Below are positions 1 to 8,240 of a stretch of DNA of 39,960 nucleotides, piece after piece. Within the stretch, counting starts at the first letter, position 1. Every line of letters begins with the position of its first letter. The notes beneath the pieces were generated by a model. That model searched no databases. It saw only the letters and a program-made list of their open reading frames with translations, and had not been told where the DNA came from. A program made the translations under genes and the position numbers. This DNA is from Clostridiaceae bacterium (GTDB lineage: Bacteria; Bacillota; Clostridia; Saccharofermentanales; Fastidiosipilaceae): the NCBI GenBank assembly GCA_012800655.1, contig JAAZIX010000076.1:1-39960 (forward strand), read 5' to 3'.

Positions 1-1532
1 AACGCGGACTTAAAAAGTGAGCGCATTCTCGTGCTGTTAAAAATCTGTTGCGGCAGAGACAAACTCCCGTAATAGTTGGCAAGAAAGGCGGTTGCGCCCG
101 AGATGACGCCGAGGATGATTTTAATGATGCCGCGCCAAATTACCATTTGGCCCTCATGCATGAGCAGAAACTTTCGTATCGTGTCACTAAATGGTACTGC
201 TTTTTCTGCGCTTGCTTTGAAGAAAAGCTCCACAATAACTACTAAAATAAATAATAGTATGGATAGTATGAACATTAATTTAGCGGTAGACGTGTTACGG
301 CGCTCCTGCTTCCCTTTCTTGAAGGCGGAAACGGAATGATAGTCGTATTGGCCGTTGATCCAGAGCTGGAATATACGATCAGGGCTTATTTTAACCTCGT
401 TGTCATTGCGTTCATTTGCGCTAGGCCCTGCTTTCAATGAGCGTAGGACATAGCGAACAAAATCCAGCTCGGATTTTTGTGTGTATGTGTAGTGTTCATA
501 GACGTCTTCGGAGAAATTACTCATTCCCCAATAAAGCTGGACCCGTAAAGCTTCGGCCAAGGCACGGTAAATTATGTATTTCTCATGGAAGGCACGTCTG
601 ATTGATATGAAGTAAATCACCGCGGCAGCGCAGATAACCGCCCCGTATACGACCAACATCAGGTCTGATTCCATTTCATCATAGAGTAGGAAGGATAGAA
701 CCAGCAAAAGGCCGAGCACCGAGAGCAGGCGCAATGTCAGTAGCTTCAGGTTACGGTACTTTACGGAGAGGGCATCGGCATATAAAAATGTATTCAATAG
801 TTTTGTTGATCCGGGAGTTAAGAGCTTTTCTGTTTCCGCATCAACTACGTACGGCTTATTTATAGTAGCTGCTTCAGTGAGCTCTTCCCTTTCTTTTTTT
901 AATGCTCGGTTATACTCTTCAATCGTTATCAGGCGTTTGTCTTTAGGGATATCGGGTACCATATCCGGCAGAGTCGTATTCGGACTGGACAGTCTGGGCG
1001 TGGGAATATGGCATATGATCCCCTTCTCCCCTCGCATGAAGCTTACGGTTTCAAACGTACCTCCTCCTTCGGGATACAGTCTTTCCGTCCCGTCCCAAAG
1101 CGCAATCAGGACGTGAGCGTGTTTGGCGATATACAGACCGATCTGCCGGTAAAAGTATCCGCGAGGAGGGCTGTCCGGCGGATCTTCTGATGCTGCGACG
1201 ACAAAGACGGCATCCGAGCGGGAAAGCAACTCGCTAAACTCTTTACGGGAAATTTCGTCAAAGTCCTTCTCATATTCCTCTCGCTCCATAGGCAAAGGAA
1301 CATGAAGAGAGCAGCCCGTATTCAACGCTGCGCGCGCTCCTATTCTGTCTGCGCCTTCCGCAAGCGGAGAAAATACAATAACCGGGCAGTGCGGATATTG
1401 CTTTTGCAGTCGCAGTAGCTGTGACGTAATCCGACCCTCTAACTCGGAGACGGCTTTGAGCGGAATATCTCTGTGCCCGGTGATACCGACAAAGATGGGG
1501 AGCGGACTAAAATCGAATGAGGTAGCGTTCAT
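1..1532 (-). CDS. SLOG-like N-terminal domain plus multi-TM (SLATT-like) protein, C-terminus truncated by window edge
   Basis: Manual minus-strand translation from ATG at 1532: MNATSFDFSPLPIFVGITGHRDIPLKAVSELEGRI...VIVFSPLAEGADRIGARAA...SRSDAVFVVAAS...HVLIALWDG. Hydrophobic segments follow (LLSVLGLLLVLSFLLY, LMLVVYGAVICAAAVIYFI, MFILSILLFILVVIVELFF), with the motif IIYRALAEALRVQLYWG between them. Open to position 1, so absent from the ORF track; an in-frame stop lies just upstream of the ATG. Confidence 0.8.
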   Translation of the reverse strand, partial: MNATSFDFSPLPIFVGITGHRDIPLKAVSELEGRITSQLLRLQKQYPHCPVIVFSPLAEGADRIGARAALNTGCSLHVPLPMEREEYEKDFDEISRKEFSELLSRSDAVFVVAASEDPPDSPPRGYFYRQIGLYIAKHAHVLIALWDGTERLYPEGGGTFETVSFMRGEKGIICHIPTPRLSSPNTTLPDMVPDIPKDKRLITIEEYNRALKKEREELTEAATINKPYVVDAETEKLLTPGSTKLLNTFLYADALSVKYRNLKLLTLRLLSVLGLLLVLSFLLYDEMESDLMLVVYGAVICAAAVIYFISIRRAFHEKYIIYRALAEALRVQLYWGMSNFSEDVYEHYTYTQKSELDFVRYVLRSLKAGPSANERNDNEVKISPDRIFQLWINGQYDYHSVSAFKKGKQERRNTSTAKLMFILSILLFILVVIVELFFKASAEKAVPFSDTIRKFLLMHEGQMVIWRGIIKIILGVISGATAFLANYYGSLSLPQQIFNSTRMRSLFKSA

Positions 1533-1566
1533 ATCATCTGGCTATAAGAAGGATGGTCGGAAGATA

Positions 1567-3945
1567 TCAGACCAATCTATACACACGAAGGCCGGCTTTT
1601 TTAAGCAGCGGTATAATATTTTCGGCGATATCTATGTCCTTCTGTCTCTCCTCTTCTGACAAATCATCCCAGTCGACGAGGCAGGGATGTATCTTCTTCG
1701 CATTGTCTCGCACAGGTCCGTAAACCCATCCGTCTCTGATCTTCCCTTCCATCCAGCGGATATGCTCGTCTTGCGCCAGAAGTAAAATCTCTTCCGGCGT
1801 AAACTTCTCCAGTGTTGGATAGGATGTATCTCCGGCGTCGAAGCCGCAACGTACCAGGAGCAGCTTTTTAGGAATACTTAGTGCCTGCTCTCTGTTGGAG
1901 TTTCTGATTTCTTCGGGAAGATCTTCCCAACTTACGCTGAAAGAGGAATTATTGGACTGACCTCTCCCTTCCTGACTTTCAAGATAGTTTTTGTGTATGT
2001 TGACGGCGAGAAAGTCCTCATGAATTGCCTTGGCCAATGTCTCAGTGTAGGCGTTCAGAATAACGTCCTTTAGCACGAGACGTATAAAGGCGTCCGCATC
2101 AACATGCAGTGACATTTGAGTGTAAAAAGGCAGAGAAGCGGGTTCCCAGGAGATGCCCTCGATATGGCTCATATCGAGGATCGCTTCCATGGAACGCGCG
2201 CCGTGTTTGTAATAGGGAACGTGTAGCATGGCGTGGAGAACATCGCCATTGATCGGGATACTGCCTTTGATACCCATCTTGCGTTCAAGAAGAGCTCGCA
2301 ACAATAGCGCACGTCGTAGCAGGAAATTATGGTCATTTTTAGAGGCCTGGTTAGGCCCGAGGACATCAATTAAGCCGCGCAATCGGCTCACAAAGTCCGG
2401 GCCTTTGGCATTCTTAAATGATAAAGAGACGGCAGGGTCGTCCGAACTCATCGGCCGGCAAAAGTCCTCGAAGGTTGATGCGGTACCGCCGGCAAAGACC
2501 ATAACGCATTTCCCTACGGGATGTTCGCCGGAAGCATCTTTGAATTTACCGTCCTGCATGGGCATCAAAAAGCTCTTGAGCCAGCCGAGCGCTCTACCGT
2601 CCCGGTCGGAATCGAACTCGTCAAAAAATATCAGCGGCAGCTTGCCTAAAAGGATCGCATCCCGTACCCGATGAAAAGCGGATGACAGATCGTCTACAGT
2701 CGTGAACTGGGACACATTGAACTCCAGCTTCTCTACATTGGGCAGAACATTCTTTGCGATTTGCGTAACGCCGAATGATTTGCCGCTACCGGGCGCACCG
2801 AAGACAGCTATGGACAAAGGCCGAGTCGAATTCCCGACCGCATAACTGACGATCAGGTTGCGAATATTTTGGAACGCCTCGATCTCCTTTCGGTCAACCG
2901 TAGTTAGCGCTCCGCAGGAGAATCTTGGCAAGCCTTCAATGACCTTTGAACCTTCAAGTACATATTGATAAGCGATATCATGAACTCGGCTACCCCGGAG
3001 AGAATTGCTGATGCACCAGTAATCCGGATCAGCATCCTCCTTACTCTGCGAAATAGGGACTGTATAGGTATAAGTTTTACCGCCGTACGACTCAAGTTTC
3101 AGCCATTCGCCGAAATTTCCTTCTTTCATCAGTTCAGGGGCATATCCGCTTTCCAGAAGGCTTGCGCCTGCATGCAGAATATCTCTGATCAGCATCGCAT
3201 TGCTCTCCTTGGTGGAGTTTTCAATACGTGCTTTTCGGGCGGCAGCCGCTCTCGCAATCATTACCGCCCATGTATCCGGGATATCAAGACCAAGCTTTTC
3301 TCGAAGTTCGCCTTCAAAACCGCCATATGTAAGGGTAAGATCAGCTTTCCACTCCCCATCTCTTTGGCGGATATGGACTGCACCGTCTTCGGCAAATATT
3401 ACGAGCATATCTGGCACACCATGTAAATAGTTAAAGTTCTGATTGTTTTTCAGCTGCCAAATGAGGTCGGTCGCAGTGCGTTCCCAGGATACCTGGCGAC
3501 TTATAAGCGCTCCTGCATCGCGGAGCACATCGGCGGAGAGGATTAAAAAACAGCGATCTTTTATTGGCACAAACAATGACTTGTCGGGCAAATTTTCCTC
3601 TGATGCCCAAATTACGGAACAATCCGCAGGCAGTGAAAAACCACCAACTTCATCATAAACAATCAGAATTTCAGCGTTCCGCGGTTCTATCGTGTTGTTG
3701 CCTTTTGTAAAGCCGGTATGTTCCCCTATGGAAAACACACCACCCTTTGAACAGACAAGAGACAAGTGCTCGATTTGTTGCGGTTCCTGAATTTCTACAG
3801 GCGCAACGCTATATCCGTGCTGTTGCAGTATTTGTGCAACAAGACTACCGCCGCCGGGAATTTCAAACGAAACATATTCTCCTCTGTCGATATAGTAGAT
3901 GTTCCTTTTCCAACCGTTGCCGACTACCGCAAAATCATAATTCAT
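1567..3945 (-). CDS. AAA-type ATPase with C-terminal RyR domain (possible ribokinase/PfkB-like N-terminus)
   Basis: 792 aa ORF. Walker A GAPGSGKSFGVTQ, Walker B LPLIFFDEFD. C-terminus LLLAQDEHIRWMEGKIRDGWVYGPVRDNAKKIHPCLVDWDDLSEEERQKDID matches the RyR domain pattern. N-terminal segment SADVLRDAGALISRQVSWERTATDLIWQL...VPDMLVIFAEDGAVHI resembles a sugar-kinase-like fold (weak). Confidence 0.8.
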   Translation of the reverse strand: MNYDFAVVGNGWKRNIYYIDRGEYVSFEIPGGGSLVAQILQQHGYSVAPVEIQEPQQIEHLSLVCSKGGVFSIGEHTGFTKGNNTIEPRNAEILIVYDEVGGFSLPADCSVIWASEENLPDKSLFVPIKDRCFLILSADVLRDAGALISRQVSWERTATDLIWQLKNNQNFNYLHGVPDMLVIFAEDGAVHIRQRDGEWKADLTLTYGGFEGELREKLGLDIPDTWAVMIARAAAARKARIENSTKESNAMLIRDILHAGASLLESGYAPELMKEGNFGEWLKLESYGGKTYTYTVPISQSKEDADPDYWCISNSLRGSRVHDIAYQYVLEGSKVIEGLPRFSCGALTTVDRKEIEAFQNIRNLIVSYAVGNSTRPLSIAVFGAPGSGKSFGVTQIAKNVLPNVEKLEFNVSQFTTVDDLSSAFHRVRDAILLGKLPLIFFDEFDSDRDGRALGWLKSFLMPMQDGKFKDASGEHPVGKCVMVFAGGTASTFEDFCRPMSSDDPAVSLSFKNAKGPDFVSRLRGLIDVLGPNQASKNDHNFLLRRALLLRALLERKMGIKGSIPINGDVLHAMLHVPYYKHGARSMEAILDMSHIEGISWEPASLPFYTQMSLHVDADAFIRLVLKDVILNAYTETLAKAIHEDFLAVNIHKNYLESQEGRGQSNNSSFSVSWEDLPEEIRNSNREQALSIPKKLLLVRCGFDAGDTSYPTLEKFTPEEILLLAQDEHIRWMEGKIRDGWVYGPVRDNAKKIHPCLVDWDDLSEEERQKDIDIAENIIPLLKKAGLRVYRLV

Positions 3946-3996
3946 CCTAATTTCCTTCTCATATGCTATTCCTCAGTCTGTGAAAACACGCAATTC

Positions 3997-4021
3997 GCCT
4001 GAGTTGCTCTACTCATTAGGC
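3997..4021. promoter_or_regulatory. small inverted repeat upstream of the RyR-AAA gene
   Basis: gcctgagt-tgctct-actc(att)aggc: 8-bp stem with a 3-nt bulge. A 10-bp perfect palindrome actctagagt lies nearby at 4045-4054. Confidence 0.3.
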
Positions 4022-4119
4022 AAGCATATAACGCCTCTTGATAAACTCTAGAGTGCGCTTATTGTAGAGGATGTCACTCAAATCATCAAGCCTAATATCC
4101 CGGGAGTTGATGCTCGTGG

Positions 4120-4151
4120 TTGATTATTACCATATGAGTTCGTGATATGAT
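4120..4151 (+). promoter_or_regulatory. putative sigma-A-type extended -10 promoter for the cyclodeaminase-like gene
   Basis: Extended -10 TGATATGAT (4143-4151) with TTGATT (4120-4125) upstream; RBS gaggagga at 4172-4179 before GTG 4188. Confidence 0.4.
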
Positions 4152-4187
4152 AGGGCTATTAAACAGTTTCTGAGGAGGAATTGATTT

Positions 4188-5243
4188 GTGAGTGATTTAC
4201 ATGCTATTCGCTATCTTACCCTTTCACAGGAGGACCTCACTGTAGCCGGCGCTTTTGATTTTCCATTGAGCATCGCCGCATTGGAGAAGGGGCTTATTGA
4301 CTATAAGGATGACCGCATCCTGTTTCCGGATAAAATTGTACAGATATTCAACGATGATACGCAGGAGCGCATCAACTGTCTACCGGCAACATTACTGAAT
4401 GAAGGAATTTGCGGCGTAAAATGGGTTTCAGTTTTCCCTGAAAACCCACGGAAATACGGCACACAGAATCTTTCAGCCATCATAGTACTTTCAAATATTA
4501 CAAACGGTTACCCGATATGCGTGATGGAAGGCACGCTCTGTTCCAATATCAGGGTAGCCGCCATGGGTGCTGTAGCCGCCCGTTCTCTTTCCCGAAAAGA
4601 TTCCGAAAGTATCGGTTTTATCGGTGCAGGTGAACAGGCAAAAATGCATCTCCTGGGAATGAAATCCGTCCGCCCCGGCCTAAAGATTTGCCGCATAAGC
4701 TCCAAATACCCCGCCGAAGAGGAAATCTTCATTCAACAACTGTCAAGACATGTTCCGGATATGGAATTCATTCCTTGCAACGGCAATATGGAAGACGCCA
4801 TAAGGGATTCTGATATCATTGTAACCGCCACCAGCGCACAGGCGCCATTGCTTAAGGCGGATTGGATTAAGGAAGGTGCATTCTACAGCCATATTGGCGG
4901 TTGGGAGGATGAAGATGCTGTCGTACAGAAAGCACAGAAAATCGTCTGTGATGACTGGGAAACCGTGAAACACCGGGCACAGACGCTTAGCCTTTGCTTC
5001 CAAAGAGGAGTGATAACCGACGCGGATATCTATGCTAATATTACAGAGATCGTGGACGGATCAAAGCCCGGTCGTGAAAATGAACAAGAATTTATTTATT
5101 TTAACGCAGTAGGGCTTGCCTATGTTGATGTGTCCATTGCTTACGCAATGTATCAAAAGGCGCTGGAAGCGGGCGTAGGACAAATACGCGATTTGCAGGG
5201 CAGTATGATATTTGACAAGCAGGATTTCAAAATCAGGCTGTAA
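4188..5243 (+). CDS. ornithine cyclodeaminase / mu-crystallin family protein
   Basis: 351 aa, GTG start after a strong RBS. NAD(P)-binding IGFIGAGEQAKMHL and DSDIIVTATSAQAPLL motifs typical of the OCD/mu-crystallin family. Confidence 0.85.
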   Translation: MSDLHAIRYLTLSQEDLTVAGAFDFPLSIAALEKGLIDYKDDRILFPDKIVQIFNDDTQERINCLPATLLNEGICGVKWVSVFPENPRKYGTQNLSAIIVLSNITNGYPICVMEGTLCSNIRVAAMGAVAARSLSRKDSESIGFIGAGEQAKMHLLGMKSVRPGLKICRISSKYPAEEEIFIQQLSRHVPDMEFIPCNGNMEDAIRDSDIIVTATSAQAPLLKADWIKEGAFYSHIGGWEDEDAVVQKAQKIVCDDWETVKHRAQTLSLCFQRGVITDADIYANITEIVDGSKPGRENEQEFIYFNAVGLAYVDVSIAYAMYQKALEAGVGQIRDLQGSMIFDKQDFKIRL

Positions 5244-5280
5244 AGCAGGAGAAAATCGGGAGGCGCGCCTTTTTCAACTG

Positions 5281-6549
5281 CTACCGGTGTTCTTCTATCA
5301 TCTTCTCAACGTCTCGAATCGCGAGTCCTTTTTCTGTCGCAATACGGGAGAGGTCACTATATTCATATTTTGAGCGGGTTACGCCATAGCCTGAGGAATC
5401 CTTGCGGCGGACTTCGCCGTAAGGGGTCGAAACGGTCGTGACGGTGCGGTCGAGCACATAACGATGGCAAGTTGTTTCACGGATTCCTATGGTGCTGGAA
5501 TGCCGGAACATAGTCCGTACAATTTGTTCCCTATTCTCTTCCCGGCACAGAACGCAGAGTAGTATGCCGGGGCGGGATTTTTTCATGCCTACTGCTACCG
5601 TGAAGACCTCCAGCGCGCCCACATCGGATATTCGCTCCATCGCAAAGGCGATTTCCTCGGCGCTCATGTCGTCCACATTGCACTTGAGTTCATAAACTAT
5701 ATCCTGCTCGTCCGCCGTTTCGCCCAGCATGGCTCGGACACAGTTGGCGGCCTCGAAGTCCTTTTTTCCCATGCCGTAGCCGATGGCGGTAGTTTTCATG
5801 ATCGGCATATCACCGAAGGAGGTGGCAAAGTGCTTGAGCAGGGCGGCGCCTGTGGGTGTACATAGCTCGCCTTTGATGCCTCCGCCGTAGATAGGAATAT
5901 CTCTGAGAATATATGCCGTGGCGGGCGCGGGAACGGGCAAAATGCCGTGCGCGCATTTTACTTGCCCGCTACCTACGTGCACGGGAGAAACAATTACTTG
6001 TTCGGGCGCGAGTTTATCCATCAGCAGGCAGACGGCGGCAATATCGGCGATAGCGTCCATTGCCCCGACTTCGTGGAAGTGAATATCGGTTACGGGTACG
6101 CCGTGGACGTGACTTTCCGCCTCGGCAATGAGCTTATATACAGCGAGCACGTCTTCCCTCACCTTTGCGGATAATTTTAAATGCTCAACAATATGCTCGA
6201 TTTCATGCATTCCTCTGTGATGATGATCATGGCTGTGGTCATGTTCGCGATCGTGGTCATGGTCGTGGGCGTGGCTGTGATCGTGATCATGATCGTGAGT
6301 ATGTCCGTGCTCGTGGTGGTGGTCATGTGCGTCTTCCGCGCCTTCTTCGATTCCCCTTACCTTCACGATGATACTCGTGCCGCGAATACCGCACTTTGTC
6401 ACTGTTTCTTTTTGTATACTGACATCTGGTATCCCAATGTTATTTATTTCTTCGATGAAGCCGTCCCGATCCGGGATCAATTCCAGCAACGCCGCGGTCA
6501 ACATATCGCCCGCCGCGCCCATCCCGCAGTCTAAATACAAAGTCTTCAT
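5281..6549 (-). CDS. larC: nickel pincer cofactor biosynthesis protein LarC (single uninterrupted ORF)
   Basis: MKTLYLDCGMGAAGDMLTAALLEL start, DIHFHEVGAMDAIADI motif, long His/Asp-rich insert; adjacent to larB and larE. Confidence 0.92.
   Translation of the reverse strand: MKTLYLDCGMGAAGDMLTAALLELIPDRDGFIEEINNIGIPDVSIQKETVTKCGIRGTSIIVKVRGIEEGAEDAHDHHHEHGHTHDHDHDHSHAHDHDHDREHDHSHDHHHRGMHEIEHIVEHLKLSAKVREDVLAVYKLIAEAESHVHGVPVTDIHFHEVGAMDAIADIAAVCLLMDKLAPEQVIVSPVHVGSGQVKCAHGILPVPAPATAYILRDIPIYGGGIKGELCTPTGAALLKHFATSFGDMPIMKTTAIGYGMGKKDFEAANCVRAMLGETADEQDIVYELKCNVDDMSAEEIAFAMERISDVGALEVFTVAVGMKKSRPGILLCVLCREENREQIVRTMFRHSSTIGIRETTCHRYVLDRTVTTVSTPYGEVRRKDSSGYGVTRSKYEYSDLSRIATEKGLAIRDVEKMIEEHR
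6222..6331. repeat. low-complexity His/Asp codon tract inside larC
   Basis: Repeated gtgatcatg/gtggtcatg units encoding HDHHHEHGHTHDHDHDHSHAHDHDHDREHDHSHDHHH. Confidence 0.85.
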
Positions 6550-7298
6550 TTCTTTCCTCCCATGTGGTTGATCCTGTGCGCCATATAGCCTGCGCCGAAG
6601 CCATTATCGATATTAACAACCGCTATGCCGGCGGCGCAGGAGTTCAGCATCGAAAGCAACGCGGAAAGCCCTTGAAATGACGCTCCGTAGCCGACGCTGG
6701 TGGGTACCGCGATAACGGGACAATCAGCCAGGCCGCCGAGGACACTGGCCAACGCGCCTTCCATGCCCGCAACGGCGATGATTACGCCGGCGCTCATGAT
6801 CTCGTCCGTATGCGCCAGCAGGCGGTGTAAACCGGCCACACCGACGTCGTAGAGCCGTGTTACGTCGTTGCCCAGTACCTCAGCAGTGATAGCCGCCTCT
6901 TCGGCCACGGGAATGTCGCTCGTACCGCCCGTCGCCACTACTATCTTCCCCAGTCCGTCCGGTTGTGGTATCGGACCGATGATCCCGATTCTAGCTTCCG
7001 TGCGATAATCGAGTGTGAAGCTTTTCCTGACAACCTCCGCCGCTTCCTGCGCCAGTCTTGTAATTAGGATGGTTGTTTGAGCATGCTTTTGCATTGTTTC
7101 GGCGATAGTGATGATCTGTTCCGGGGTCTTTTCGGCCCCATATATAACCTCAGGCACGCCTTGTCGAAGCTGACGGTGTAGGTCAATCTTCGCAAAGCCG
7201 ATATCCTCAAACGGCGCGGTCTTTAGTTTCAAGACCGCGTCATCGACGGAAAGAGAGCCGTTTTGGACAGCCTCTAAAATTTTTCTGATACTATTCAT
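6546..7298 (-). CDS. larB: nickel pincer cofactor biosynthesis protein LarB (AIRC/PurE-like)
   Basis: MNSIRKILEAVQNGSLSVDDAVLKLK...GGTSDIPVAEEAA...DVGVAGLHRLL...AGMEGALASVLGGL. Start adjusted to the second Met (7298); the ORF track starts at 7331. Confidence 0.92.
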   Translation of the reverse strand: MNSIRKILEAVQNGSLSVDDAVLKLKTAPFEDIGFAKIDLHRQLRQGVPEVIYGAEKTPEQIITIAETMQKHAQTTILITRLAQEAAEVVRKSFTLDYRTEARIGIIGPIPQPDGLGKIVVATGGTSDIPVAEEAAITAEVLGNDVTRLYDVGVAGLHRLLAHTDEIMSAGVIIAVAGMEGALASVLGGLADCPVIAVPTSVGYGASFQGLSALLSMLNSCAAGIAVVNIDNGFGAGYMAHRINHMGGKK

Positions 7299-8040
7299 CC
7301 CTTCCCTCCAGATCCAGCGATACCGAAGCATAAAACTTTTTCAGTTTCCTTAGAATTTGATCTTTTTTCTCCAAGACCATGGCCAACTGCGAAGACGGCA
7401 CCTGTATTCTCGCGTTATCTTGGACAGAACGTACGCGGAAGTCGGTGAAGCCGAGTGAGAAAAGAAAGTCTTCCGCGCGTTCCGTGCGCTCTAATTTCTC
7501 CTGCGTGATAGCTTCATGGGTGGAAATCCGCGTGGCGAGACAAGCGTAGGTAGGCTTATTCCAGGTAAACAGTCCGGCTTCTCTTGAAAGTCTTCGGATT
7601 TCGTCCTTTGTTAGGCCGCATTCACGCAAGGGTGAACGCACGGACAGTTCGTGTAGCGCTCTCACGCCGGGGCGGTCTGCGACATCATCGGAAGCGTTGG
7701 TTCCGTCGATCAGAGTTGTGTAGCCGTCCGCTACTGCCCGATCCGTAATTCGACCAAACAGCAACTTTTTACAGTAATAGCAGCGATCCGGCGGGTTCTC
7801 CCATATCTGAGGACAGGCAAGAACGTCCAAATTGAGCACTGTCATATCGGCCTTTAACTGTGTTGCCAATCGCTGTGCGTCCGTCAGTTCAAATCGCGGC
7901 TGAAAGGCGGACTTTACATAATATGCATGCACGTTCGCTCCGTTTTGTAGCGCGGCGTAGAGCAAATACGCGGAATCCACACCGCCCGAGAAAGCCAGCG
8001 CGACTTTTGGATTCACTCTAAAAAATTCGCTTAACTCCAT
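7291..8040 (-). CDS. larE: ATP-dependent sacrificial sulfur transferase LarE
   Basis: PP-loop VALAFSGGVDSAYLLYAA; WENPPDRCYYCKKLLF; first gene of larE-larB-larC. Confidence 0.93.
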   Translation of the reverse strand: MELSEFFRVNPKVALAFSGGVDSAYLLYAALQNGANVHAYYVKSAFQPRFELTDAQRLATQLKADMTVLNLDVLACPQIWENPPDRCYYCKKLLFGRITDRAVADGYTTLIDGTNASDDVADRPGVRALHELSVRSPLRECGLTKDEIRRLSREAGLFTWNKPTYACLATRISTHEAITQEKLERTERAEDFLFSLGFTDFRVRSVQDNARIQVPSSQLAMVLEKKDQILRKLKKFYASVSLDLEGRDE

Positions 8041-8145
8041 GATACTACCTTCCGCTCAAGTCTATCAAATATCCCAACCTATCCCCTACAACTAGTATTG
8101 CGTGCGGTTGGAAGGACTGAGGATATTGTATACGCCTCAAAGTCG

Positions 8146-8173
8146 ATAATACCAGGATAGGAATTTTTATCAA
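8146..8173 (-). promoter_or_regulatory. putative promoter of the larE-larB-larC operon
   Basis: Minus strand: TTGATA (8173-8168), 16-bp spacer, TATTAT (8151-8146), preceded by TGG (extended -10). Confidence 0.5.
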
Positions 8174-8240
8174 ATAGGTCAATCCGTATAGATAAAGTGC
8201 CTTTTAGCTTTTCCACCTTTCCGGTCGTTTTAGGGTCATC

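Noticed and set aside
48-1303. Short ORFs in the track at 48-339, 877-1190 (+) and 1106-1303 (-)
   Set aside because: All lie antisense to or in another frame of the continuous minus-strand SLOG-TM reading frame.
5244-5280. Terminator at aggcgcgccttttt between the convergent OCD and larC genes
   Set aside because: Palindrome can form only a very short stem; too weak to call.
6222-6331. Possible CRISPR-like or tandem repeat array
   Set aside because: Repeats are short codon-level units encoding HDH in larC; no spacers.
6165-6571. Plus-strand ORFs over larC with repetitive Val/Met or Arg/Gly content
   Set aside because: Antisense reading of the His/Asp codon tract, not real proteins.
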